Shown here piece by piece: positions 40,842 to 54,166 of a DNA stretch of 64,000 nt. The DNA comes from Cymbomonas tetramitiformis (lineage: Eukaryota; Chlorophyta; Pyramimonadophyceae; Pyramimonadales; Pyramimonadaceae): positions 1 to 64,000 of the forward strand of contig LGRX02035080.1 of assembly GCA_001247695.2 (NCBI GenBank), in the 5' to 3' direction. The position numbers were made by a program, and so were the translations under genes. Every line of letters begins with the position of its first letter. Positions within the stretch are counted from its first letter, which is position 1. The notes under the pieces were generated by a model. The model worked only from the letters and a program-made list of their open reading frames with translations, did not search any database and was not told where the DNA came from.

Positions 40842-43800
40842 TGTACAGTGACACACTGAGTCGTGTGTCACAGCTCACTGTGTCGTGTGTCACAGCTCTA
40901 CTCTGTGTCGTGTACAGCGTACATTGTACAGCCTACGATTCTGGCTTCATTTTTTCGCACTGTTAAGGGGAATTCGACAATGACACAGTGTTAAGAGCCA
41001 CTGAATTATATTTCCCGATTTTTCAAAAGAGGGGGATCTTCGATTCCATCTCCGATTTTTTCCCCAATAAAAGGGTTGGCTACACGTGACACCGTCAGAT
41101 CGGGGCAGCTTAGGGGTGCGTAGGGGTTAGGGCACACTCCACTGTATGATCGTGGCGTCCGGGTTAATCTTAATGATCGTGATAATCAATTTAGAATTTT
41201 AAATCTAAATCGTACCACTTACCACATCCGTGATTCTGATCCGATGTTGAGGACCGATTCTAATTTGAAATTTATTAAAAGAAAGACGTAAAAAGGAGAC
41301 GACGGGAGCACGCGACCGCGCCCGACGCGAGCACGCGACGGTCCGGTGGGAGACTCGAGGGCTCTTGACTCTCCGATCGAAATGTACCGAGTATCTGAGT
41401 TATATATTTCAAAATATGTATACCTTGCACTGAGACTGTATAGTTTTTTCGGATGATTTTAGGGGTATTTTTCGCGGCTCGTATCGATGTCATAATCAGA
41501 GGGGTTATAAAGGGGGAGTATAGTATTAGGCGTAGGTGATACCGTATACAATCCAATAATAGCTTAGCAGTAATGTGCTACTTGTTGAAATATATGATAC
41601 GGCCCTCTCGATACGAGCATACGATCAAGTAAAGTGGGGTTTGTATTGTAGCTTTGTGCGTAACCCTGAAAAGACTAAGTGTGAAAACGAATGATACGGC
41701 AAGGGCAAAGAAAAAGGTCTACACCACCAAGCGGGATAATCGATTGTTTTGTGGTCTCCCTCAACTTTTCGGCGGTGCAAGCGGCATCATCGCTCGTCCG
41801 AGCACGCTCGCATCCGCATTATGTTCCCGTCTCAACGACTCCAAGATCTAGCAGAATACCCGTAAACGGGTGTTCGTATATCGACACAGAACGTTGTTTC
41901 CGGCGGTCGGTCGGAAGCGAGGTACACAATAATTGAGAATTACCGAAACCGAAACCTAATTTTGGCGGAATCGCGTGTAATCATGGGAACGCACATTACT
42001 GGAAAAGTTGCTCCGACGAGCGGAAGCTTGCCGTACGGAGATGGACCGGAAAAGCCACGAGATAAGATTACAAGTGGATATTACAAGTGAATGTATGTTG
42101 TCTCAACTCACCGTCACAGTTGCACCACCGAGCGAAGGTGACACACTCCAGAATTGTCATATCAGAATGTCATACGATGAAAGCCGATATACAGATTCTA
42201 GCACACCACCTCGGCTGAGGTGGTACACACAAGTGGCGGTGACTGCTATTCGTGCATACGGGATGCAGAAGTTGACGTCGTCAATCGTTATCGCAGTTGT
42301 CCAGTGTCGTTACGAATGTGATCGAGCGTGTGAGATTTCACTTGAGATTGCTACAGTGAATTATCGCTCAAAGGAAGCGTGCTAGTTTGTGCTGTTTAGC
42401 TGGAATCCTCTTACATGTTTAGGAGCGGTCCCGTTTACCAGAGCAAAGCATGAGCGACCTAGGTCGCTCACGCGGTAGAGCAAATCAACTAGGCAATGTT
42501 GATGATGCCGGTTCGGTTATACTATTCCGCTGTCATTGAGACTAAGCAAGAATGAAGCATCGAAAAGGTTGAAGCCTTGTTCATTACTGATAGGACTCTC
42601 CCGGTTCCTCTCTGTGCGTAGAAATTGGCATAGTTCTGTATACATTCCAGACAAAGGCGCTCGTCGAAAAGAAATGTTCATATGAATATAGATATGTCAG
42701 CCATTAACCCAGTTGTTTGAGTGCATAGCTAAAAGATTACTAATCCGTGGGCATTCCCATGATCTCATCCCCTTCTGCCTCAAGCTCAGCCCACATCGTA
42801 CGGGCTGCAATGAAGCATTGGGCTCGGACTGCATTTTTCTCTGAGTTGCAAGAATTGCAGAGAACGACATATTCTTCTAGGGTGCTGAGATTAGAAACGG
42901 AAACTGTTACACCGCCACACCCAATCACATGCCATTAATTGAATAAGTTCACAACATGCGGAATAGCGACCAAAGTTCCGCCAAACCGGATGCATACTTT
43001 GCGCATGCACCTTCGGATCTAAAAGGATGCAGTGACATTTCGAGCTTCCGTAACCCTGGTAGTATGTGACCATTTCTCGCTACAACATGCACATGCATTA
43101 ATGTTACTACCCTATCGGGCAATTTGCGAACATTTGTGCCTTAAGCCATCTCACAACCATCCAAGAAAATTTTCTTGCCACAAGCTCGTCCTTCACATTT
43201 CACTTTGGCATATGATTGCATTGAACAGTACGTTTTAAAGGAGCCTGTAGCGCCTTACAACACGGGGAAATAAGTGTCAAAGAGGTACAGAACCCGAAGA
43301 AGATTGTAAGATGCATGCTTATATTCAACTCGATGCGGGGATCAGCTGTAACAAATCACAGCTCCATAACAATGTGAACAGGACGGGGTGCTAAAATTGA
43401 GCGCACCAGAAGCCCCAATGGCTGGAATCAAGACCTTCCCCAGACGCGTCAAGATATCTGCAGGGGCACCCAACACAATACCATGGCGGGTCAGCCAATT
43501 CTCCACTGCACTGATTGCCGTAACCATACAGCCAAATACGGAAACTAACTTCCCATCTATCATCATCGTTGAGCAGACCTTGTAGATCAGGATCAAGGGT
43601 CTAAGCCCCTGGGTGTATATTGGACTGAGAACTCAAGTGTGCTGAAGTACATAGCATAACATAACATGGGCTTACGTAGATTTGAGAAACTGAGCTGCAG
43701 GAGGTGCAGTTTATCCATCTGGCAAACACACATATCCTCGGGGGCTTTTGCGATGATGTAGTCACATTCAGGTCCGTTTCAAGTTATGGAGAGTCCAAAC

Positions 43801-45130
43801 AAATATAACCAGCCACGACTACCGGATGACTATGGCGGAGCTCGTGCTGCACACGACCATGATGAGGCGCTGCCGGATGGCTGTGACTGAGCTTCCGCCA
43901 TGTGGCACTTGCTATTATTCAGGTAAGCTTGCACATGCATGAGCGTGCCGGAAGCGTCATGCAGCATCCGTATGAACGAACGGAGGTTTACCAATGCAAC
44001 CCACGTCATGTCATGCTTTATAGAGCATAGAGGCCGCACCTTCACAATGGCTGGGATCGAGGGCCCACGGCACTTGCTGCCCGACCTCGCTTTGAAACTT
44101 TCTGAGCAGTAAATCGAGCACGCGGCCGTCCGTCAGCGGTGTACCTGCCTCTGAACAACGCACTAACCACGAACCACTCTCTCAGCGGGGTACTTCATCT
44201 GCAATGAAGGGCAAAGGCAATCAAAGGCTTTTATTGATAGCTCCGCCCTCACAAATCACTACATCGCCTCGCACTCACCACCAGCCAGAATGTCTCACCA
44301 GCAGCGGTGCCCTTACCAACTGCCGCACGGCCTCACATGCAGCGGTGCCCTTATCAACCCAGACGTCAACTCGCGGCCGCAAAAATAAATCCGCGCTTTG
44401 CATCGAGCAAGAGGCATCTCGGGTAAGGCAGCCTCCCACATCGATGGCCAGTTGCGATCATGATGAAAGACAACACAGGGCATGCGCGCCAAGGGGAGGA
44501 TTCGAGTGGACACCAGATGAAGAATCCAGGCAAACCTCGGGTAACTCACCATGAAAGCACTCCGCAACGGACAGAGCGCGTATAGCAGCATGCTCCTGGC
44601 GCTGTTCCAGCACCGCGCTGACTACCAGTCCAACCTGTCCAAGGATATCCCACAAAGCGGAGTTCTCAAGACGAGTTTCGACGAACTTTGCGGAACTTTG
44701 CAGAGGCTCGCCGGCACTTTAATTGGAAGCAATGGTCGAACACCGCAGGTCACGCGCTTCACAACTAGGGCTCGCGTGTCTTTTACTCGCGCGGCCTCCA
44801 AAATGTAGCGCTAACAGTAACTGGATTGCCTCGGGGGTGGACTCCGCAAAGCCACAGGCAAACATCGGTCAGCACCACCCCGCCCGATGACAAGCAGATA
44901 CGGTGTTGTGCCAGCGGTATGACCTTGACCAGTGTAGGGCACCCGGATCTGCCAGGTTGGCACAATATGCCGGAGATCTAGCTGGAGAAGCCGCGCACCA
45001 TGTCAGCATCGGGGAGCGCATGAGGAGAGTGAAGCTCCAGCGCTCGCAACGCCCCAAGTGCATCGCCGGGCTGACCATGTGCCATGCCGTATCGAGCTGC
45101 TGCACGACACATTAACAATGTGGGGGGTGT
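40842..45130. other. No recognised gene over about 4 kb
   Basis: Several open frames of 60-130 codons are present but none has a recognisable motif. The hairpin CACCACCTCGGCTGAGGTGG near 42205 resembles one at 3674 (CACCACCTCATCTGAGGTG) and a related motif at 52230, suggesting decayed LTR-like repeats near 42080-42300. About 43830-43900 contains an inverted pair of GCTGCCGGATGGCTGTG-like sequence. Confidence 0.4.
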
Positions 45131-45199
45131 CCTGGACGACAGTGCTTCCTGCCCCTTTCCCGCCTTCAGCTAAAAGAAACCCGCCAACATCGTAATCAC

Positions 45200-45630
45200 C
45201 ATCGCCACCATCACGCCATCACGCCATCACGCCATCACGCCATCACGCCATCACGCCATCAGCGCGCCAGCGGCGCGCCAGCGGCGCGCCAGCGGCACGC
45301 CACCAGCACGCCACCAGCACGCCAGCACGCCATCAGCACGCCAGCACGCCATCATCACACCATCACACCATCACGCCAGCACGCCAGCACGCCATCACGC
45401 CAGCACGCCATCAGCACGCCAGCACGCCATCATCACACCATCACGCCATCACACCATCACGCCATCATCACGCCATCAGGCCATCACACCATCACGCCAT
45501 CGCCATCGCCACCTCCATCTCCATCTCTCGTTTATCACCATCGCCGTTGCCGTCGCCGTCGCCGTTGCCGTCGCCGTTGCCGTCGCCGTCGCCATCGCCA
45601 TCGCCATCGCCAATGCCAACGCCATTGCCA
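45200..45630. repeat. CATCACGC and GCCGTCGCC simple-repeat block
   Basis: A run of (CATCACGC)n and CAGCACGC variants, including three GGCGCGCCAGC units around 45265-45295, then a (GCCGTC/GCCATC)n trinucleotide-type stretch (45540-45630). Translated Asp-Gly repeats on the minus strand are artefacts. Confidence 0.9.
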
Positions 45631-46769
45631 CCACCATCAACCACCACCATCAGATGGTTTTCGGGGTTGTAGGCTTTCAGGGTTGCTTTTACCGCTAAGT
45701 TGGCCAATCTGAGAAACACTAGGGGGAGGAGGAGCGCTATCCAGGGCACGGACCCGCAGAATGTGTGCAGGCGGAGTCGGTGGATCCTCATCAGCCTCGT
45801 CTTGTAATTTCGCCTCGAGCCTGGTATCGAAGGCCGGACTTCTCGTCAGCAGTGGGTACACGTGATTTTCATTGGTGCAAGAGTGGAACTCTTCATTGCA
45901 AGCAGCTGGTACATCCTATGCGTGTCCCTGAAGGGAGTTGGCTCACTGAGTAGAGGTTACTTGCATTGCGAAGTGGTTGCACACTCCGACGTGGATGCGC
46001 GCCGAGGAGAGTGGAGAGATGGGAGGATGGGCATGCAGCAGCCTCGATCTGTGGTGAGAGAGGCGTTTTGCAGACGGAAGGAGGCTCGAGCGATACGCAT
46101 CAGATGGTCGGCGAAGTTAACTCGCAGCCAATGTTCAGCTCGTTGAACAAACTTGCGTCTGTCATCGGCTTGCTCGTGTTTCACGTTACAGCATCCACGA
46201 GAAGCTGGTTTGTGACATTAGTTGCAATGAACAGAGCTGATCAGACAGCCTGGATGGGTGCGAAATGAGGTATAGAAGAAGCTAGCTGCTACGAGCACGC
46301 CGTTACTCACTGATGTTTGAAGAAGGTCAGGGGAAACTGGAAAGGATGTACACACCATTGTTGATTTGCAGTGAGGGGGGGAGCGGCCAGGCTCCGCTGC
46401 CTCTTCCTGGAGTAGATCAGCGGGCGCTGAATATTTCGCTGCAGTTCCTGCATGCCTCCATTCCGCCGTTGATGTTGAACGAGATTTTGTGCCAGTTAGG
46501 TTTGCACTAGAGGTTATACATTCATCGGATCATATGTTTGCGTGTTCTTTTGTGAAAATGAGCAATGAGTAACAATGGGCAAGTGAGTCTGTGTGTGCTT
46601 GTGTGCATCTCTTCTTGTTCCGATAGGCAGTCATCCTAGCCACCAGATCGCTTCAGAAACTCGAAGTGGTTGCACTACGTACCCTCACCAGGAATCAAAG
46701 GATTCATTTGAGACATTCCTACGGAAGCTCCGGAGCTGCGTAGAGATGAAAGGTCCCTGCGCCGCGCTA

Positions 46770-46890
46770 ATCCACCGCAATCTGCTAATCCACCGCAATT
46801 CGCTAATCCACCGCAATCCGCTAATCCACCGCAAACCGCTGATCCATCGCAATCCGCTAATCCACCGCTAATCCACCGCAAACCGCTCGA
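46770..46890 (+). repeat. TAATCCACCGCAA minisatellite
   Basis: About seven units of 12-18 bp, such as CTAATCCACCGCAATCCG. They lead directly into the 91-bp satellite. Confidence 0.9.
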
Positions 46891-47545
46891 GCCAAGCCTC
46901 CACTATCAGTGTTCTGCTGCCCTATAGCCATGCCCAAAGCCACCCTGCCAACGCCCGCTTGCACTCCCACAAACCGCTCGAGCCAAGCCTCCACTATCAG
47001 TGTTCTGCTGCCCTATAGCCATGCCCAAAGCCACCCTGCCAACGCCCTTGCACTCCCACAAACCGCTCGAGCCAAGCCTCCACTATCAGTGTTCTGCTGC
47101 CCTATAGCCATGCCCAAAGCCACCCTGCCAACGCCCGCTTGCACTCCCACAAACCGCTCGAGCCAAGCCTCCACTATCAGTGTTCTGCTGCCCTATAGCC
47201 ATGCCCAAAGCCACCCTGCCAATGCCCCCTTGCACTCCCACAAACCGCTCGAGCCAAGCCTCCACTATCAGTGTTCTGCTGCCCTATAGCCATGCCCAAA
47301 GCCACCCTGCCAATGCCCGCTTGCACTCCCACAAACCGCTCGAGCCAAGCCTCCACTATCAGTGTTCTGCTGTCCTATAGCCATGCCCAAAGCCACCCTG
47401 CCAACGCCCGCCTGCACTCCCACAAACCGCTCGAGCTAAGCCTCCACTATCAGTGTTCTGCTGCCCTATAGCCATGCCAAAGCCACCCTGCCAATGCCCC
47501 CTTGCACTCCCACAAACCGCTCGAGCCAAGCCTCCACTAGCAACC
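46885..47545 (+). repeat. 91-bp satellite, about seven copies
   Basis: Unit contains ACCGCTCGAGCCAAGCCTCC, ACTATCAGTGTTCTGCTG, CCCTATAGCCATGCCCAAAG and CCACCCTGCCAA. Small indels (89-91 bp) occur between copies. The last copy ends at 47540 with a variant. Confidence 0.95.
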
Positions 47546-47860
47546 CACAGCTCGCCAGGCATCCTGAAGCGATTCCCTAGAAGACTGGTCACGGCAACCT
47601 GCGCCTGCGCCTGCAGAATCTGGGCCAATTGCATCTCGTTGCCTGTGCATGTGGTCATCTGTTATTGACAACATGCTAGCGCCCAGACTGCCATGGAATT
47701 CTGTTGTATACATCGCACATGAGAGGCAAGCGTGTGTGGCTCACTTGTTCGGCATAGCGGGTAAAAAGAGCTTGCTTCCGCTCCTGTCAGCTCCGCCCAG
47801 AATCCCGTACACACTCAAGACAGCGACAGCCTTCACCGCTTGCAATATGACAGGCTGGCG

Positions 47861-48284
47861 TCAAGCATCGGGAGGTAGAGCCAATTTGCCAAGGACGAAG
47901 GTCACGGCCCTTTTAAGCAAAGAAGGGAGCGAATCGCATTGTGATGCCTCTGCAGATCGGTGCGTCACTCGCACATGTGCTTCAACGAGCGTCACTCGCA
48001 CATGTGCTTCAGCGAGCGTCACTTGCACATGTGCCACAAGCACGGACCCGCGGATGGCCCAGGCGCAGCAGCCGCGGGCAGCGAGGAATGCCCTGCAAGC
48101 TGCGCATGAGGCAGCACAGCGAGCGTGCGCACAGCGCCAGGCACGGCTGCAGGTGGAAGACCTCGTGGATGCCTTTCCTTTGACCAGGCGACCAGTGCCT
48201 GCCGTGAACGATGTTTTCTTGACCATCGCACGACGTAGGGACGACGTAGCATTTTTCTCCGAGCATTGTGACCACTTAAGCTGA
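47861..48284. other. Low-copy spacer between satellites
   Basis: Contains an internal triplication, GTCACT(C/T)GCACATGTGC(T/C)TCA, at 47965-48030. Open frames on both strands overlap, so coding status is undecidable. Confidence 0.4.
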
Positions 48285-48391
48285 CGTGGCGCAGCCCGAT
48301 TGTCAAATTCCAGGCGAAATTTGTGCGGTGGCAGGAATCCTTTATCAGAAGTTTGCAAATTGGTGGAACGTGTCATCACCCAGCCTGCAGC

Positions 48392-49430
48392 CAATGGCAG
48401 AGGTGCGCGCCGTGTGAGCGGCAACGGGGCGCGACAACCGCTGTGCCCGACCTGTAGCCAATGGCAGAGGTGCGCGCCGTGTGAGCGGCAACGGGGCGCG
48501 ACAACCGCTGTGCCCGACCTGCAGCCAATGGCAGAGGTGCGCGCCGTGTGAGCGGCAACGGGGCACGACAACCGCTGTGCCCGACCTGCAGCCAATGGCA
48601 GAGGTGCGCGCCGTGTGAGCGGCAACAGGGCACGACAACCGCTGTGCCCGACCTGCAGCCAATGGCAGAGGTGCGCGCCGTGTGAGCGGCAACGGGGCGC
48701 AACAACCGCTGTGCCCGACCTGCAGCCAATGGCAGAGGTGCGCGCCGCGTGAGCGGCAACGGGGCACGACAACCGCTGTGCCCGACCTGCAGCCAATGGC
48801 AGAGGTGCGCGCCGTGTGAGCGGCAACGGGGCGCGACAACCGCTGTGCCCGACCTGCAGCCAATGGCAGTAGTGTGCATTGCGTAAGCGGCAACGGGGCG
48901 CGACAACCGCTGTGCCCGACCTGCAGCCAATGGCAGAGGTGCGCGCCGTGTGAGCGGCAACGGGCGTGATAACCGCTGTGCCCGACCTGCAGCCACGGCG
49001 CAGGTGCGCGCCTCGGTGTGAGCGGCAACGGGGCGCCGACAACCGCAAAGCCCGACCTGCAGCCAATGGCAGAGGTGCGCGCCGTGTGAGCGGCAACGGG
49101 GCGCGACAACCGCTGTGCCCGACCTGTAGCCAATGGCAGAGGTGCGCGCCGTGTGAGCGGCAACGGGGCGCGACAACCGCTGTGCCCGACCTGCAGCCAA
49201 TGGCAGAGGTGCGCGCCGTGTGAGCGGCAACGGGGCACGACAACCGCTGTGCCCGACCTGCAGCCAATGGCAGAGGTGCGCGCCGTGTGAGCGGCAACAG
49301 GGCACGACAACCGCTGTGCCCGACCTGCAGCCAATGGCAGAGGTGCGCGCCGTGTGAGCGGCAACGGGGCGCAACAACCGCTGTGCCCGACCTGCAGCCA
49401 ATGGCAGAGGTGCGCATCGCGTGAGCGGCT
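48392..49430 (+). repeat. 67-bp satellite, about 15 copies, with higher-order duplication
   Basis: Unit starts CAATGGCAGAGGTGCGCGCC and ends CCGCTGTGCCCGACCTGCAGC. Variants (ACGGGGCG, ACAGGGCAC, GGGCGCAAC, CTGTAGC) appear in the same order in 48392-48760 and 49065-49400, showing a duplication of a five-to-six-unit block. Because 67 is not divisible by 3 and the unit has no minus-strand stops, all three minus frames are open for about 1 kb. These long frames should not be taken as genes. Confidence 0.95.
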
Positions 49431-52400
49431 TGGGCATGCCAGCAACGTTGTCGTGTTAAATGGATCTTCTGTTTTGAGATTTTTATGTGTCACCCGCTAA
49501 CCATTAAGCGTTTTTTTTCTGTGCACGATCCCGATTTGTCAACTGGAGCATTTTACGATCAGTAGGTGCTGCGTGCAAATAAATTAAGCTTTACTCCAGA
49601 GGCGCAGAGGGCAATCAAAAGCGCAGCAATTCAAACTTTTGCTCAAGGGCGATGTTTCGAACGTGTTCTCGGAGCTTGCAGTGCTGACGCAGTGCTGAAG
49701 CAAAGCGTTGCTTTTGAGCTTCGTCGACTTCGCGCGCCCAATACGCGGCCTGTCGTTCTTGCCAAAAAGAAGCACCGCGCGAAATGCCCGATACTCTTAC
49801 CCCCACTGGGCCACAAGTGTTGTCACAGAAAGCTTCCACAAGAGCGTGACTCGTGCTGATAGTGTTCGGCTAGCCGCGTCCACGTGTCACTGGTGCGCAC
49901 GGAGTGAAACTTGACGGGCGTCCGGTGCGAGTCGGTCCTCGCTATGGACCTGTTGAGTTCGCTGAAAAGAAGGGCATCCAGGCGAACTCACGTGCTGAGG
50001 GTCTTTCGCGGCGGTCTCTCCGACGTCGCGAAACAGTTTCCTGCCGACAATCTTCGCCGTCAGCTCCACTCGAACTTTGAGGCAGCCACTCGGCTCCTGT
50101 GCCCGTGGAAAATTAAGAGCCAATAAACCAACTATTCACCTCCTGATGGTGATCCCTTCAAAATACACACCACTATTCAGAGGGTGATGATCACAATGGG
50201 AATTATTCTTCGGAAAAGGCGGCGCACATCTCTCACCTTACGAGGGACAGGCAAGATACCTCCCATAAGCGCTCTCCAGAAAGATACCCAGGAGGGCTCT
50301 GCAAAAGCGCCTTTCGAGCTGGGGAGGGGCATACATATCTCAGAAGGTTCAGATGCCATTCCCGACAGCACGGCTGACGCAACGCAATTTTGTCAGCAGC
50401 GCAGGGAACGCTCAGGGCGAGCATGTGGGAGAAATGAAACCCGCGGGGGAGTGAGCGGACGTCGCACCTGGGAATCGATCTGCCTCCTTGGCGAGTCGAT
50501 ATAGCTTACGATAGGTCGAAAATACGCTTTTCATACCGACGTAATTAAGCAAGAACCTTGCCTGCATTTCGAAAGTGCCCTGTGAGACTGCGAGTGAGAG
50601 CTGAAAGCGACGACCGAGAGTCAGTCTCATGTGTAAGAAGCAGTCGTGTACATGACGCAGCTTCGTGCAGTGGAGGGCGTTCCACGAGAGAGAGTGGTTG
50701 TTAGGATATCACAAGCACGGTCGACTTTCCGTTGCGACTAGAACTTATTTGTAAATGTTTGCTTGCTAAGTAACCATCCTATTAGCATCGGCCTCTTGGG
50801 AAATATGATCCTCGCAAACGCGACAAGCATCTTCGAGGGGAGAGCGTTTTCACACAAGAACGTGCCGGAAGTGGTCACTCGCGTCACCTTGAGACTGCCG
50901 TCTTTCGTTCCAAGTTTATGGACTTCGTGCGAAAATACGTTTATCACACTCACAGGGACGGAGAGTTACCCCCTTGCTCATCCAGATCGTATCGGAATAC
51001 GCCTCCACTAACGTGGAATCCGTTCAGCGCAGTCGCAGTCTCCTTATTTAAAATATCAAAATGTATGCTGCGTGCACCTTCAGAAAAGAGGGAGCGGAAG
51101 AGTGTGTGCAGTTGTGCAGACACTATTGTTACTAAGAAGAGCATTCCTATCAAGTAGGTTGTAACGTTGTAAAGTAGTTGTATCGTGGTAAGTACTTGGA
51201 TCTTACTTGTGTCACCGTAAAGCAGCTCACTACAACTAACGAGCCACGAGCGGAGGGGACCATACCATCTCGTATATAGTGTCCGCGTGGAGCCTGAAAG
51301 ATCACACGTGGATCCTCCAGGCATTGCCAAAGCACGATGTTTGTCCACATGTCCGTCGGTTATATTGCCCCATCGGCGGAACCGCGGAAGCCTGCATGAG
51401 ACTTGAGTGTTCAGTATGAGTCCCTATCGTATGACTATTAGGCGTGAACCAATCAAGAGTCGTCGTTAAAATGGTAGTCGATTGGTCGATGGTAATTCAA
51501 CGCGAGCAAATTCAGACTCCGAGACTGAAAGTTCTCATCTTTAATGTTTCAAACTCTCCCCTTCGAGGTGGGGGCTACCCAAACCAAAATTTCTGAATTG
51601 AAATAAATTTGTTTTTCACTAGCCTGCTTTGCAGGGTTACCGCACTCTCAGGACTTTGCTAGCGTAAATATTTTATTATATTATTATCATTAAATTTGTT
51701 TCAAGGAGCAGCAAGAGGAGGGGCCGCGAAAATCGGGTTCCCGAAAACCGCAAGCAATCATACTCAACTTGTGGAATAGTAACACCACCAGTGACCCAAC
51801 ACTAGTCTCGCAAATACATACGATGCAAAGTACTGGCTACGGGGTGGAGCGGTGGCGTGACGCCGAGACAAAAACAACCGAGCTCCGTTGACGGAAATGT
51901 GTCGGCGACTTAGCCATCAAAGGGCAGCTCACGAAACTAAGTGTGTGTGTGTTTGAGGCCCTCAACCTTCTCGAACGTCTCATCAATCAACTGTTCAACT
52001 CCAAAAGAGCATGTCACGGATGTATAACTCTCTGCGTGATATTAAGATTGAACCTTGAGCGAACAAGGTTTCGGATCAGAACCATGAACGTAAACTGTGA
52101 TTGAAATAAACCAAATACCCGTTAAGTAGGTTCGGCTTCTAGGTTTCGGTGACAACCGGTGACGGTCATCCAGACTACTACAGGATAGTGGCAAGTGACA
52201 GATTTAGTGGTCACAGTGTTACTTCAAGCACACCACCTAGTGACTACTACACCACCTAGGTGACCCGAGCTAGGTGGTCCCGAAACACTGAAACACAACA
52301 AAGGCCTAATCAGCTTCTGCCCAGACGGTGAACCACTATGAGACTTGTACAGTACTTGAAGGGCGGTCTCGTGTGCAAGCAGAGAATGCAGACTAGCTAT

Positions 52401-52734
52401 CGTTTGTTGTGCAATTATGATGGCTAAACAAAATTAAAACTAGCCCATCTTGGGGCTCCTCTGCACATCTAATATGTGAAACAACATAGGCAGGCATGAC
52501 CGCACGAGCATCGGTGAACTCAGCCACTAGAGAAGTGCACGGCAATGCAGTGTACACCGTGTTGAGTCGGGGACCTCGGGGTCCGCCGGAAAATCGTGCG
52601 TCAAAGAAAATTAGCCACATACAGCCTTAAGTGTCGATGTCGATTGAAGAAGCGGTAGAAGTCAAAGTACAGTACAGTCCAGAGATGAAAACAAGGAACA
52701 CTTCCTCTCAAGGCTGCCCACGCTTTGACCCTGG
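49431..52734. other. No recognised gene; LTR-like motifs near 52.1-52.3 kb
   Basis: Short frames at 49.6-50.1 kb on both strands have no known motif. Around 52140-52290, the sequence TTCGGTGACAACCGG...CACCACCTAGTGAC...CACCACCTAGGTGACC resembles the palindrome-rich LTR-like repeats elsewhere in the window. Confidence 0.4.
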
Positions 52735-53814
52735 TGGCTACTGCCCGACGGTCCTTGTCATAGGACCGGAAATCGCGTCCGGTCCTATGACAAGGACCGG
52801 AGTTTCGGGATTTTTTTAATGCTTCCTTTGACGGTCGGAGACCCTGTTTTCCGTATCATAGTACCCTTAGAACCTAAACTTAGTGCCAATATGCGCCATG
52901 TACCTTATATCGTCATATAATGCATATATCCAATGCATTTGTACAAGGCATCCTATCATTTTTTTGTTGCAACTCTTGGAGGACGGTGATAAATACCTCT
53001 TATCATTCCATAAATTTTATCCAATCGAATTTGGAGTCTGACAAGCTTGATTGTCAATCTACCAATTTGAACCCTAACATCATATCCAATCATGCGCAAA
53101 AGATAGTGCACGTTTCCGATACATATTGGTTCATATATACACTTTGAAATCGACCTTGCGCCTGTATTTGCTAGAGTATTTGCTAAATTTCACAATTTAA
53201 TTCCTGGAAGGAAACCTGCCCTTAATGTGCAAATCTGAGTGAGGGCATGCTAGAATTTTCATCCTGCACGTGGAAGTCGTGTTCCATATATATATGTAAT
53301 GATTTTTTGAACGCTTTACATAACTGAAAGATGAACTAGTATGACTTGTGTGAATCTGCAAAGTTAAAGGGGTGCGTATTTTTTATCACCGATTTTCAGG
53401 AATTCTCATATTTCGTCTACGCGTGGACTCGATGAGCTATATTTGTGGGCATATTATGGGTTTCCAAGGTGGTGCACATGATAGATATCATAAATAGGTC
53501 CTAAATATGTTAGGTTTGAGCGCTATAAGCATTCTAAAGCCATTTGATGAGTGAACGAAGCTCCGCCCTTTCCGGTCCTTGTGATAGGACCGGCCATTTT
53601 GTTTAATTTAAGGCGATGCGCTACCCCCACTAGTTCCACCATGTCCCCACATGCCCAAATCGAGTATACCGCCCAAACCACGTTCAGGATAAATTCTTTG
53701 AAACCCAAAAATGATGCCCAAGCACTCATATATCAAGTATATCTAAAACACGCACTTGCTAGCCCCAATTCACTACGGTCCTTGTCATAGGACCGGACCG
53801 TTGGGCAGTAGCCA
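52735..53814. mobile_element. Inverted-repeat element, TGGCTACTGCCC family (1,080 bp)
   Basis: Ends TGGCTACTGCCC at 52735-52746 and its complement at 53803-53814. Just inside the left end is a perfect hairpin, two 21-bp arms starting GGTCCTTGTCATAGGACCGG (52752-52802) around a 7-nt loop. Further copies lie at 53574-53592 and 53777-53797. The interior is AT-rich and non-coding. The flanking 4 bp are CTGG and CTGC, perhaps a decayed 4-bp target duplication. Same length and end sequence type as the element at 28.7 kb. Confidence 0.78.
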
Positions 53815-54162
53815 CTGCGTGGGGAGGGGGGCGGCACATCACATTGAAATACCCCGGACTCTTTTCCAGGTCACGGGGTTGGACCCCCCGACCTCAATAT
53901 TTTGCCATGGGGGGTTAGGCCCCCCCGACCTCGATATTTTGCCTTGGGGGTCGGATCCTATCCCCCGGCAGAGTCAACACGCGCGGCGGGCCCAACACGC
54001 GCGGCGGGGCCAACACGCGCCTCCCGGACTCCGTTCGCTCGAGCCTTTGGGGGATACATTATCCCCCAAGACATTGCGATGTAGATGTCTTGCCCCCGGG
54101 GGGGAAAGCGTGGGCAGCCCAAAATGACAATCGGCTCACTTTTAAAAAAGAAAAATAGGCCC
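53815..54162. other. Short tandem duplications
   Basis: GGGGTTGGACCCCCCGACCTCAATATTTTGCC and a variant repeat at 53877-53945, then three copies of a 14-bp GCCAACACGCGCGGCGGG-type unit at 53975-54018. No gene. Confidence 0.6.
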
Positions 54163-54166
54163 ATTG

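Noticed and set aside
40669..40966. Frames across the GTGTC repeat
   Set aside because: Pure microsatellite translation.
45492..45791. Asp/Gly-repeat protein on the minus strand
   Set aside because: Trinucleotide-type repeat with no flanking conserved sequence.
46909..47471. Plus-strand repeat-protein frames
   Set aside because: Produced by the 91-bp satellite, with no independent evidence of coding.
47861..49493. Three overlapping minus-strand open frames of 350-520 codons
   Set aside because: They are translations of a 67-bp satellite with no stop in any minus frame. All three frames encode the same repeated peptide out of phase.
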